From: Piromyces finnis
Taxonomy: Eukaryota > Neocallimastigomycota > Neocallimastigomycetes > Neocallimastigales > Neocallimastigaceae
Reading direction: 5' to 3'
DNA: 64,000 nucleotides
NCBI GenBank assembly: GCA_002104945.1
Contig: MCFH01000013.1
Coordinates: 900,033 to 964,032 of the forward strand
The stretch's first letter is position 1. The number at the start of each line of letters is the position of its first letter. The notes under the pieces are model-generated. The model was not told the DNA's origin. It searched no databases and was given only the letters and a program-made list of their open reading frames with translations. This document shows, piece by piece, positions 1 to 19,000 of the stretch. The translations under genes were made by a program, and so were the position numbers.

Positions 1-222
1 TGTTTACTTGAAAAATTAAATAGTTAAGAAAATTAAATATTTTTTAAGATATTAATGTATATAAAATAATGAGAAAACTTTGTAAATTTAATTAATCATT
101 AGCTATTAATATATAAATCTATTAATATTATCATAAACAATATATTTATTATTATATACTCTTTTAAATTAAAAATAAATCAATATTAAGTAATAAAATT
201 ATGTTTTTAAAGATAATTATGT
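1..222. other. AT-rich downstream flank of the CSL gene
   Basis: This is the 3' flank of the minus-strand CSL gene. It is almost purely A and T. I see no open frame, RNA gene or clear element. Poly(A) signals cannot be told from background at this composition. Confidence 0.6.
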
Positions 223-6519
<6,297 letters not shown>

Positions 6520-7314
6520 TTTTTTTCAATTAATTTTAATTACCCACTAATTATAATACGATTTTGAAAAAAAATATATATATATATTTATTATTATGTT
6601 ATTATTTGTTTTTTTTTTTCTTCTTTTTCTTTTTTATTAAATGAGAAATATTTTAATTTAGTATTAAAAAGATGTAGAAAAAAAGTTTTAGAGTATTATT
6701 TATATAATGTGAATAAAAAATATACTTTAAAAATGTATAACAAAAATATTTTTATATGTTTTTTATTTTAAAAAAGAAAATTAAATTTAAAAGTGTGAAT
6801 AAATCCAATATAACAAAACATTAAAATAACTTTTTATAATACAATAAAGGCGTTAATCTTTATTTTTAATGTGTATTTTTTTTTTTACTTTCTAAGTTTC
6901 TAATAAATATATCTTAATATAAAAGATTATTTATCATAATAAAAATTTCTATTTTTTTCTAAAAAAAAAAAAAGTATTCTATTTTATATATTTTACTTTT
7001 AAAATTAGAAATAAATGAAATGTGAAAAAAATTGAATTGAGAAAAAAAAAAAAAAAAAAAAAAAAAAGATAATAATAGTGTTATTTTTTTTATATATAGA
7101 ATTGTAATATTATAAAATTATATACATAATTTTATATAATTTATATATATTACAATCTTTTTATATTTATATATGATATTTTTTTTTATTCATGATAAAA
7201 TGATATATTTTTGTTTTTTTCAAACCATTTCCACTTTATATATATATATATATTATAAGAAATATATTTTATTATTATTATAAAATATCTCAAATATTAA
7301 TAGCATATTCTTTT

Positions 7315-7345
<31 letters not shown>
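6520..7345. other. Intergenic: CSL upstream region and transporter 3' flank
   Basis: About 830 bases between two minus-strand genes. It holds T- and A-rich tracts, an A run near 7040-7067, TA-rich patches and a (GTT)n tract at about 7314-7346 touching the transporter stop codon. No open frame is convincing. It must carry the CSL promoter, but no specific element stands out. Confidence 0.5.
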
Positions 7346-7347
<2 letters not shown>

Positions 7348-10300
7348 ATTTACCACGTTTAACAATAGCAAAACTGACTTTTTTGATTGGATCTATATTT
7401 TTAATTCTATATAATTTATTTAATTTTTTTTTAATCTTTTTAGAATCTAATGCTTGTTTAAATACGTTATCAATTTTTTCTAGTTCAACATTACTTGTAT
7501 CTTTCAAAATAAATGCCCCAAGTATACTGAAAATGATAATAAAGAAAATGACTATACCGTAGATGATTAATCTACCCTTGTAAATATATGGAATGCATAA
7601 AAATAGAATTAGATGACAACATTGTGACACTAAACAACCTACTGATGAACCAGCAACTCTTGCATGAGTTGGGAAAATCTCTGCTTGATAAATAACAGGA
7701 ATGATACTCCATGAACTATTAAAAAGAATAACTAATACTAAAGTAAAATAAACATAAAAGTTTTTTAATTTAATAACTGAAAAAGTAAGAACACAAAAAG
7801 TGGCAACCAAAATAACCAATCCTCCGTATAATACCACTTTTCTATTTCTACTACAAAGATAGACATTAACTGGTATAAAAAGTAAAAATTCAGTGGTATA
7901 CAAATAAAAAATGTGAAAATAATTATTCAATATCTGGTCACCCAATAAATTGAAATACGAAATAAAAATTATGAATTGTATGAACTGTTGAGTTAAATTC
8001 ATTAATATTATAATGATAAACCGAAGTTTTAAACCCCAATAGAATTGAAAGAAAGGTACTTTTCGATTACTTTCTATTTCATTATTAATATTAATTATTT
8101 TTTGACTTACAATTGGATCAAAATTAAATTCTTCGAATTGGTGATAGGCTAAACTATCCGATGAAGAAGTTTTCATTATTAATGTTTTATCAGAAGGATC
8201 TATCGTTGATATTATGATTTCTTCATTTTTATTTTCTTTATGATTTTTATCCATCTTATCATCACCACTATTATTTATTTTGTCATCTTTAATATTAGTA
8301 TATTTTGTAGGGTCATTACTGAGGGTTTTATTGTCTAATTTATCATCATTTCTTATATGAATTAAAGCTTCATTTTTATTAAAAATAACTTTCCTATTCA
8401 TTTCATTACTATTATATTTTTCTATTTCTTCTTCTTCATCATCATCTTTTATTCTAATAGATACTTTATTTTTAGTGGTATTTGATTTCATAATATTATT
8501 TATGGGTGATTCCACATTTTCAATATCTAATATGGTATCATCATTATTTAATTTTAAATTTTCTACTGGATAAATTTTATGGCTATGTTTAGCAATTTTT
8601 TGATCTTTCTTTACCGTTTCATATTTTTTTCTCTCTTTATCATGAGTAATTGATCGACCATCATTTTGATTAATAACAATAGTCAAGTCATCTATGTATA
8701 CATTTTTTTTATTAGTATTAGTTGTAGGTGTTGTCGTTGTTGTTGTTGTTGTTGTTGTTATTGTTGCTGCTGCTGGTGTACTCTTTATACTACTATTTAT
8801 TTTAGTTGGTTCAGTGTAGTAACGACGATGATTTTTACGATGATGAGGAGTATAAATTTCATTATTTATACTTAAAATATCGATAACAATGCTTGATGAG
8901 TTGTCATCCTTGGGTATTAAATTTTTTTTTGTTTTGGAGTAGACACGTTTGTTATTATTAATTTTTTTCATAATTTCAGAGTAACTATCATTATCTTTTG
9001 ATGTACGTTCATGTATTGTTGGTATTTCTGGATGAATAATTACTACAGAATTATTAGTATGTAATTTTGATTTTGTTTTTACCGTATTATTAAATTCTAA
9101 TTTAAAGGATGATGATAATTTTGAATGTGATTTATAGAAAACTGAGGAACTTTTATAGTAATCTGGATTAAATATGATATCAAGACTATCATCATTTTTA
9201 TACTTTACAAGTTTATCATGAATATATGGATCCATTGATCTTCCTTTTCTATGTCTTTTCATTCTCCTTTCCTTTTCTTTTTCCACTTCCATTTGTTTTT
9301 TATGTTCCGACTCTTTTTCCATTTCCATTTCCATTGATTTTTTATGTTCCGATTTTTTTTTATTCTTTTCCATTTCCATTTGTTTTCTATGTTCCGATTC
9401 TTTTTCCATTTCTATTTTCATTTGTCTTTTATGCTCCAATTCTTTTTTATTATTATTATTTTCTATTTCCATTTTCTTTTTTTGTTCGAGTGTTTCTCTC
9501 TTACTTTTTATTTCATCCTCTTTTCTTTTATCATTATCTTTTAATTCCATTTTCTGATTTTCATTTTTTATTTTTATTATAATATTCTCTTTTTTTTCTT
9601 TTCTTTTTCTTTTAATTCTTCCTCCTCTCTTTTTAACTGATCCTTCTTCATTTTTTTAATATCATTTTCTTTTTTCTTTTTTTCTTTTTCTCTTTTCTCT
9701 ACTTCTGCTTTTTTTATTTCCTCTTTACTTTTTTCCATATTTTCAATAAAATTATCTATTTGATCTTCCTCATCAATCGCACTATAATATCTTTTTTGAG
9801 GTGAGATTAAAGTATTTGATGAAAAGTTATCTTTTTTTTTATTTTTATTTTTAAAATCTTCATTGGTGTAAATTGAACTGTTATAAAATTCTAATTGATT
9901 CACCAATTTTTCCTCCTCCTCCTCGGTTATTGGAACAATTTTACTACTTTTTGGAAAATTTTTTATACTCCATCTAGCTATTTTTTTATGATACCGATGA
10001 ATTTTTTGAAAGAATGACGGTGGTAAATCTTCATCTGAAATTGTGACTAATTTTTTAGGGGTATATAGACGATAGAGCGTCTTGAAAGCTTTATTATAAT
10101 GTTTAGAATAAAAGAGATAGCGTGGTGAATTTGGAATAAAAAAAAAGATGAGTAATAAAAAAATAATGCATGGAAAAACCTTGATTACTTTTAAAATATT
10201 ACTGGAATAGTTGGAAGGCTTGTATGGAAATGAAAAAGTTTCAGATTGAAATGTTCTTGGGTTATGATCCCTATCCCATTGACTTCTCATGTCTTCTTCA

Positions 10301-10857
10301 CTCATTACATATTTTTGATTATCATGATGTATTAGAAACATTATAATACCCAAAGCCAATACTCTTCCAAAATATTTCATTGTCTGAAATGCAGATATAA
10401 TCATACCTCTTTTTGATTTTGTTGCTAATTCTGCAAGATAGATAGGAGTAATGATTCGAAGGAAAGCTGTTCCTATACCTCCAAGACAATTTATAGAATA
10501 ATGGAAATATTTATTAGTAGAAATATTAAAAAGTTGTAAGAAACATGATAATGTAATAAATAAAGATCCAATAATTAAATGTATTTTTCTACTAATGAAA
10601 TTTCCTAATAACCAACATATTATCATTCCACCTATTCCACCATAAATATTGAATAAAATACTAGAATAAGGATCCCATCCATTCTTATATCTTACCGATC
10701 CACGTATGGTTTTATAGAGTATTAATGAGTAATCAACCGAAAAAAAAGTATGAAATGTTTTTGTATATAATATAAAATTTGTAATGGTATCATAAAAAAA
10801 AATAACACATCCACTAAATGACACTGATAAGGTTACAATGACTATATATAAATTCAT
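7346..10857 (-). CDS. Sugar-porter-like MFS transporter with giant central loop, frameshifted near 9580-9615
   Basis: Two adjacent frames give the two halves of one 12-TM major facilitator. Frame 10857-9577 has TM1-6, PIYLAELATKSKRG (after TM4) and PNSPRYLFY after TM6, as in sugar porters. Frame 9550-7346 starts with a long charged loop and ends with TM7-12, with RNRKVVLYGG, YQAEIFPTHARVAGSS and a C-terminal ILKDTSNVELEKID in place of the PETKG motif. Both frames are open across a purine stretch with a run of eight A, so a one-base slip there joins them; no intron with correct phase was found. The loop between TM6 and TM7 is about 650 residues (usually 60-100). It is rich in Lys/Glu and holds degenerate EHKKQMEMEKE repeats. 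Substrate unknown. It is either an intact gene with a homopolymer sequencing error or a recent pseudogene. Confidence 0.8.
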
Positions 10858-11136
10858 TTTATATGTTTTTACTTTTTTACTATAATTTTACTTTTTAAAT
10901 ATATTGATATTGTTATTGTTACTATGTATAATAATAATTCCTCTTTAAAAATTTTTCTTTTATTACACAAAAAATAATTACAATTTATTAGTGATCATCA
11001 AAGATAGATTTAATATTCAAAAAAAAAAAAAGTTAAAACTTTATATTCTTTGAAAAAAAAAAAAAAAAATCACACATTATTTTTCATTAAAATCATAATA
11101 TAAAAATCAATGGTATTTTTATGTTTTTATTATTAT

Positions 11137-11172
<36 letters not shown>
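11137..11172. repeat. (AGT)n microsatellite
   Basis: About 12 consecutive AGT triplets in non-coding DNA upstream of the transporter. Simple slippage repeat with no open frame around it. Confidence 0.9.
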
Positions 11173-12082
11173 GTATAGTAGTAATGCATGGTATTTTAAA
11201 ATGAATAATAGTATTTAGTATTTTCATTCTTTTATATAATTATAATATATTTAAGCTTTATAGTTCATGTAAAATTAGAAATCAATTTATATTTTTAATT
11301 AATTTTTTTTCTAAAAAAACTAAACTTTAAATTATTTATAAATAAATCTTTGAAAAAGTTAAAAGTTTATATAATAAATAAAATAGTTATATTTAATTAT
11401 TATTATTTTTTTCTTTTTTGCTTTTTTGTAATCTAACGACATTTTAGGATAAAGTCATAGTAGTTTGAAATATTATAAAAAAAAAATAAAGTAATTGTCT
11501 ATTAAATTTGTATATAGAAAATCGTTAGTGGCAATGGATATATAATTTTAATCGTAATATTAATAATTTTATATATTAAAAGAGGTGTGATAATCATCAC
11601 TACAAAACTTTTTTTTTATGTAATATTTAATAATTTTTTTTTATAAATGTTCTTTTATTGACTGTTCAAAACTTTTAAATTAATATGTTAATTAGTAAAA
11701 CGATGAAAAAACAGACACACAAAAACCATGACTTTTTTTATTAGTTAACAAAGGTTTGCAACTTTAAAAAAAATGCCATAAATTTTATTTTATAATTAAA
11801 TTAGAGATGATGCTCTCTAACCTTATAATATATATTATTTAATCTACCGAATTTTTAAAAATTTAAAAAAAAAATAAAGGTGTGTGTGTGTGAGTGGTGT
11901 ATAGAAAGGTAAATAATGATCACCAACAACAATAATAATATTTTTTAAAATTAAAAAAAGTGTATCTTTTTATATTTTAAAGGTATTATAAACAACTATT
12001 ATTATATATTGAACAGAATTAACGATCATGATCTGTTATTATTATTATATAGTTTTATTAGTTAGACTGTTATTCCATACCC

Positions 12083-12103
12083 TCCTAACGATTATTGTTA
12101 GGA
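12083..12103. other. Perfect 7-bp inverted repeat (hairpin)
   Basis: TCCTAAC and GTTAGGA flank a 7-base spacer. The patch, with the CCATACCC just before it, is richer in G and C than its surroundings. It could be a dyad protein-binding site or a transcript hairpin; no function is assigned. Confidence 0.4.
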
Positions 12104-12768
12104 TTGTCACACTTTTAATTATTTTATATAGGAAACAAAAAGGAATATTTCTTGTAACTTTTTAAATGAATTTTTATTATTGCATATTTAATTCTAGTTA
12201 TAAACACCATATTATATATATGCAATAATCTTAGGAAAAATAGTAAACTAACAGAAAGTGTAACAAAATAATGGTGTAGTTCAAGTATTATTAGGATAAA
12301 TCAATAAGATAGTAAAAAGCGTTAATTGAAGTTCAGTAGTTTAGAATTTAATATACTATTGAATAAACAAATTTGTGAATCTCATGAAATAATCTTATGA
12401 CAATAGTATGTCAAAAAAACTTTTCTTAACCAACCTACCACAGTAAGAATTCAATAATTATAACCAACACAATTCTATAGGATAATTGGGAATTGTCCAT
12501 TCACCTCTTAATCCTTTAAAAATTTTTTAAAAATAAAAGGTTAGATTATACCAAACATTTATTTTGATAAGCATTTTTGTGTAACCTTTTTAATTAATTA
12601 ATTAATTATAAACATTTATTCTTATCTAAAATGTTATTGATAATAAATAAAATATCAATTGATAAATTAAATTGTTTTATCTTTTAAAATAAATTATCAG
12701 GAAAATATGAATAAAAATTTATTAATAAAAAAAACTCATAATAATAAATGAATGAATAAAGTTGTGTA

Positions 12769-12855
<87 letters not shown>

Positions 12856-12860
12856 ATAGA

Positions 12861-12893
<33 letters not shown>

Positions 12894-12976
12894 AATTAAA
12901 TGAATAAACCTATAAATAAATAAATAAATAAATAAATAGATAAATAAATAAATAATTAATTAAATGAATAAACCTA

Positions 12977-13015
<39 letters not shown>

Positions 13016-13246
13016 ATAGATAAATAAATAAATAAATAATTAATTAATTAATTAAATGAATAAACCTATAAATAAATAAATAATTAATTAATTAAATGAA
13101 TAAACCTATAAATAAATAAATAAATAGATAAATAAATAAATAAATAATTAATTAATTAAATGAATAAACCTATAAATAAATAAATAAATAATTAATTAAT
13201 TAAATTAATAAACCTATAAATAAATAAATAAATGTATAAATAAATG
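12769..13246. repeat. AAAT tetranucleotide array grading into a compound minisatellite
   Basis: A long (AAAT)n run becomes a higher-order repeat. Blocks of AAAT are separated about seven times by AATTAATTAAATGAATAA plus ACCTATA, with 1-3 AATT units and an occasional AGAT variant. The unit varies from about 45 to 75 bases because the inner tetranucleotide runs vary in length. No coding potential. Confidence 0.9.
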
Positions 13247-13527
13247 AAGAAATCAATTAATAATTAGATAATTAAATGTGATTGTAATGGTATTAACAAT
13301 TTATACAACTTTTGAATATATTTAAAGTATTAGCTAGCTTTATGTAGTAGCTATCATCACTTTATTACTTTTTATACATACAATTATTATTCATTACAAT
13401 ATATTACATTCTATTATTGAGAAATGTATATTTTATTTATACATTAACTTTGCATACATTTGTACTATTGTATCGTACAAATTAAAACCTATTACATACA
13501 CATTACAGAATGCGAGTAATATACAAT

Positions 13528-13570
13528 AAAAATCATCACTTACACCATAAATTGTGGTATTGGTGATTTT
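13528..13570. other. Imperfect hairpin in non-coding DNA
   Basis: AAAATCATCA pairs with TGGTGATTTT (one G-U pair). After a small internal loop, ACCA pairs with TGGT around a 7-base loop. A shorter perfect hairpin (TTTGTAC/GTACAAA, 13459-13481) lies just upstream. It could be part of a small structured RNA or 5' leader. Evidence is structural only. Confidence 0.25.
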
Positions 13571-14067
13571 AAAGACTGCATCGTTTTCAGGTTTAAAGAA
13601 AGTAGTTTTTTATCTTTTTTTATTTATTATCAACAATTCAATTAAATTTTATCAAAAATTATTAATTTAAATAATTATATATATAAAAGTATAATGAGAA
13701 TAAATGGAAAGTAATTTAAATGTTGAAAAAGGTATTTAAATAAGATTAATATTTATATATGACAATATATAAATTAATTTATTTTTTAATTTTTTTATCA
13801 AAATTTTTAAAATTTTTAAAAATTAAAAATTTTAAAATTATCTTTAAATTTTATGATAAAAATTGTTCTTTTTAGTTGATAATCATATTTCTTATCTCTT
13901 CTTCAGTATTATTAGATGAAAGGTACAGAGTAAATCAAAAGAATCACTATTATTGTATATTCGATGAATTTATAGATCATTTTATATTATATTAATTATT
14001 AGAATGCTGGTAGGTTTTAAGTTTTTTTTTTTTTTAATTCTTTTAACTATAATTTATTGAATACTTT

Positions 14068-14102
14068 TGGTGGTGGTGGTGGTGGTGGTGGTGGTGGTGG
14101 AG
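14068..14102. repeat. (GGT)n microsatellite
   Basis: About 11 GGT triplets in otherwise AT-rich DNA, about 2 kb upstream of GLT1. A run of G is unusual for this genome. Confidence 0.9.
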
Positions 14103-16053
14103 GAATTTATTTACAACCCAACATTTTACTTTTCATTTTCTATTATTAGGATTGTTAAAAGGGGTGGAGTTCTTACTAAAATAGGAAATATGATAAATTT
14201 TAATTATTATTAATTTTGTAAACAAAATCTTATTTTTAATTATTCCAAGCATTTCATTCGTTGATAAGTTTAATTTAAATATAAATATTATCATATATTA
14301 TTCTATATATTACTTTACATTAAAATATATTGCAATAAATTTAACGTGGAGTATTTTTAAAATTTTGAATGTAATCAACACACCAAAAGTGTGGAGTAAA
14401 AAAGTAAAAACAAAGAAAAGTGGTGGTGTGTATAGGAAAAAGAAGAAGGAAACTTTTTTAATAATGTTTTATAGTAATGGTAATTTTGCAAGGTATGTCA
14501 TGTCATGTCAATAGAATTTAATAAATTGAATTAATTATTGTTTGTATTTTTTAAAAGAGAAACGTTTGGTAAAAAAAGGGTTATTAGTAAAAGGCATAAG
14601 AATTAAACGTTAAAAGGTGTAAAATAACACCATTAAATATAATTGAATAATAAAAAATTAAAAGACTATCAATTTAGTTATAGGATGATTATTAAACTTT
14701 TATTTTTTACTAGGTGAAAGACTTGAACGAAAGTCTTTTTTTTTTTTATCATAAATTTATGTGTAACATAAATGAATATATAAAAAAAGGCGTTTTTAAA
14801 GTTTTAGTGGGTTGATATAGAATCATAAAAATGTGGTGAGATCAATTTTTTTTTTTTATTCTTGTCATTAATAGATGATGATCGTATTTTAGGTTGCTGC
14901 TGCTGATGGAGGTTGTTAATTGTTGGGTGGTGGTTGGTGTGTGCCTGCTTTTTAATATTCTTTTTATATATTATTATTATATATTAGAGTTTTAAATTTC
15001 TCTATTCTATTGTATACATATCCATATATTATTTCATGATGATCTAATATATTTGTATTATGAAAATTCTATATACAATTGTATTTTTATCTGTTTTTAT
15101 TATAATAGGTTAATATATACAATATAATAAAAAATAATTAATTTATTAAATAAAAAAATCAATATTATCAATTGTCAGAATAATATTAAAATTTTCTATT
15201 TAAAGTCAAAAATGCCCTCTAATTTTTTGTTTTTCTTTTTACTTTTAAACTTTGATTTGTAATTATAATATAATAATATTTTAAATATTATTTATATTTG
15301 GAAATAAAAAGGTAAAAGAAAGACTATTTTTTTTTAAAGTGATACCGAATTTATTTTATTTAAATAGTTATTATTATTTTATTATTTGAAATCAATATTT
15401 ATAATAACCTATTATTATGAATTGTAATTATTAATATATTAGTTGTTGTAAAAACAATTTAAGAAACAAATTACTTGATATTTTTTATAAAAAGGTATTT
15501 ATTATTATTATTATATATATATGTATATTTTAAATAGTAAAATAAAAATTTTGTATATAAAATAAATGTCATAATGAAAATAAAATTAATATTTAATATG
15601 AAAATAATATATCCAAGATTGATACTAACATAAAAAAAAATTGTGTATATAAATAATATCCTATTTTATATATAACAGTTTTTAAATATTTTTTATTTTT
15701 TAAAATAGTGTGTGTGAAATATTTAAAACTAATAAAAATATAAAGTTACCTTTTTTTAAAAGGTCAGTGAATATGATAACATTTAAAAAATAATTGAAAT
15801 AATACTAATATTAATATTATTAAATAAAAAATATAATTGCTAATATATATATAAATAAAAAACTAAATAAATAATTAATATAAAATTTATATGTATTTAT
15901 ATATTATAATATATTTGTATAGAAAAAATTAATATTTTATATAAAATTATATCAAAGTACATATAATATTTTGGGTATAAAATAAAACATATCTATTTTT
16001 ATTGGAATACAATTTTAGAATAATTTATTATTTAATAAAATAGAAATAAAAAA

Positions 16054-19000
16054 ATGATGGAATATAAGGAAGAAGGTTTTCAATCATGGGCTAATGCTTT
16101 ACCAGAAAAGCAAGGTCTTTATGATCCAGAAAATGAAAAGGATTCTTGTGGTGTCGGTTTTGTTGTTAGTATTAAGGGAGAACGTTCTAACGATATTTTA
16201 GTTAAAGGTAAACCTTTACTTGTAAACATGACTCATAGAGGTGCTGTATCAGCTGATCCAAGAGATGGTGATGGTGCTGGTGTTATGACCGGTATTCCAT
16301 ATGAATTCTTTGCTGATGATATTAAAGAAAAATTCAAACTCGAATTACCACCACCAGGTCAATATGCTTGTGGTAACATTTTCTTCAACCCAGAACAAAA
16401 GGCTCTTCAAGAAAGTAAGGAAGCCTTTGAAGGTTTTGCTAGTGATCTTGGTTTAATTGTTCTTTGCTGGCGTGTTGTTCCAACAGATAATTCAATGCTT
16501 GGTCCATCTACTCTTTCAAAGGAACCAGCTATTCTTCAACCATTTGTTACTCTTGCTTCTACTTCTGATGAAGCTTCTGAATTCGATATGGCCCACTTTG
16601 AAAAGCAATTATACTTTTTAAGAAAACAAACTACTCATGCTCTTTCTATTAAGAATTGGTTCTACATTTGTTCTCTTTCCAACAAAACTATTGTTTACAA
16701 GGGTTTATTCACCCCAGTTCAAGTATACAATTATTACCGTGATTTAAATGCTCCAAATTACCTTACTCATTTTGCCCTTGTTCACTCTCGTTTCTCAACT
16801 AACACCTTCCCAAGTTGGGATAGAGCTCAACCAATGAGATGGTGTGCTCACAATGGTGAAATTAATACTTTACGTGGTAATAAGAATTGGATGCGTGCTC
16901 GTGAAGGTGTCATGAAATCTGCTACATTCGGTAAGAAAATTGAAGATATTTATCCAATTATTGAAGTTGGTGGTTCCGATTCTGCTGCTTTCGATAATGT
17001 TTTAGAATTATTGGTTATTAATGGTGCATTAACTATGCCAGAAGCTATTATGCTTATGATTCCAGAAGCTATTTCTTCTGATATTGAAATGGAACCATAC
17101 AAGCGTAACTTCTATCGCTGGGCTTCTTGTCTTATGGAACCATGGGATGGTCCAGCTTTATTTACTTTCTCTGATGGTCGTTACGTTGGTGCTAACTTAG
17201 ATCGTAATGGTTTACGTCCATGCCGTTACTACATTACCAAGGACGACATTATGATTTGTGGTAGTGAAGTCGGTGCTATCACTACTGAACCAGAAGAAAT
17301 TTCTTCAAAGGGAAGATTAATGCCAGGAAGAATGCTTTTAGTTGATACTAAGGAAGGTAAGATTATCGATGATCGTGAATTAAAGAAGAGCATCTGTAAT
17401 AAACATGATTTCGGAACATGGATTGAAAACAATATGATTAAACTTGAAAGTGTTGTCAAGTATGCCAAGGATAACCACTACTTCAAATCCAACATCTTAG
17501 ATAAAACTACTTTTGCTCAAGACCCAAGAGCTATTGCTTTTGGTTACACTCATGAACAAGTTAATATGCTTTTCACTCCAATCTTTAATGAAGGTAAGGA
17601 AGCTCTCGGAAGTATGGGTAACGATCAACCTTTAGCTTGTCTTTCCCTTCAACCACGTCTTCCATACGATTACTTTAGAGAACTCTTTGCTCAAGTTACT
17701 AACCCACCAATTGATCCAATTCGTGAAGAAATTATTATGTCTTTAGATTGTGCTGTTGGTCCAGAAGGTAACATCTTAGAAGTCACTGAAGATCAATGTC
17801 AAAGACTTTTCCTTCCATCTCCATTTATTTCTATCGATGAACTTTCTGCTATCAAGGATATGGATAGAATGAACCCAACTTGGAGAGTTAAAACTATTGA
17901 TATTACCTATCCAAAGGAAGAAGGTATTAAGGGTTACATTGCTACATTAGATCGTATTTGTGACGAAGTTACTCAAGCTATTAACGATGGTTATAAGATT
18001 GCTGTTCTTTCTGATAGAAACACTTCTAAGAAGAGAATTGCTATTTCTACTTTAATCGCTGTTGGTGGTGTTCATCATCATCTTGTTCGTCAAAAGTTAC
18101 GTTCTCGTATTGCTTTAATTGCTGAAACTGCTGAAGCTCGTGAAGTTCACCACTTCTGTGTTTTAGTTGGTTATGGTGCTGATGGTATTTGTCCATATCT
18201 TGCTCTTGAAATTATGTTCAAGTTACACCGTGAAGGTTTAGTTAACGAAGGTGTCACTTGTGAAAAGATTGTTGAAAATTACCGTGATGCTGTTAATCAT
18301 GGTATTTTAAAGGTTATGTCTAAGATGGGTATTTCCACATTACAATCTTACAAGGGTGCTCAAATTTTCGAAGCTCTTGGTGTTGATTCATCTGTCGTTG
18401 ACCGTTGTTTCGTTGGTACCGCTTCCCGTATCAAGGGTATTAACTTTGAAATTTTAGCTCTTGATGCTATCTATCTTCACGATAGAGCTTGGCCAACTCG
18501 TACTACTGCCAAGTTAAGAACTCTTCCAGAATCTGGTGATTATCACTGGAGACACGGTGGTGAGAACCGTATTAATACTCCAAAGGCAGTTGCTGAACTC
18601 CAAGATGCTGTTCGTAACAAGAATTCAGATGCTTACAAGCGTTACTCTGAAACCTCCCAGGAAGCCATCAAGAATTGTACTTTACGTGGTCTCTTAGAAT
18701 TCAAAAAGAACACCAATTCTATTCCAATTGAATTCGTTGAACCATGGACTAGTATTGTTAAGAGATTCTGTACTGGTGCCATGTCTTATGGTTCTATTTC
18801 ATATGAAGCTCACACTACCTTAGCTCTTGCTATGAACCGTTTAGGTGGTAAGAGTAACACTGGTGAAGGTGGTGAAGATCCAGAACGTTTCAAGAAGCTT
18901 GAAAATGGTGACTCTTTACGCTCTGCCATTAAGCAAGTTGCTTCTGGTCGTTTCGGTGTTACCAGTCACTATCTTTCTGAATCTCAAGAACTTCAAATTA

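Larger units (their letters stand above)
10858..16053. other. 5.2 kb head-to-head intergenic region
   Basis: Lies between the 5' ends of the transporter (-) and GLT1 (+). No supported gene. It contains an (AGT)n tract at 11137-11172, a hairpin at 12083-12103, an AAAT minisatellite at 12769-13246, hairpins at 13459-13481 and 13528-13570, and a (GGT)n tract at 14068-14102. The last kilobase before GLT1 is nearly pure A/T. Regulatory sites for both genes should be here, but I cannot name any. Confidence 0.6.

Noticed and set aside
8666-9582. Plus-strand Cys- and Phe-rich frames
   Set aside because: Antisense shadows of the transporter loop (Thr run and Lys/Glu repeats).
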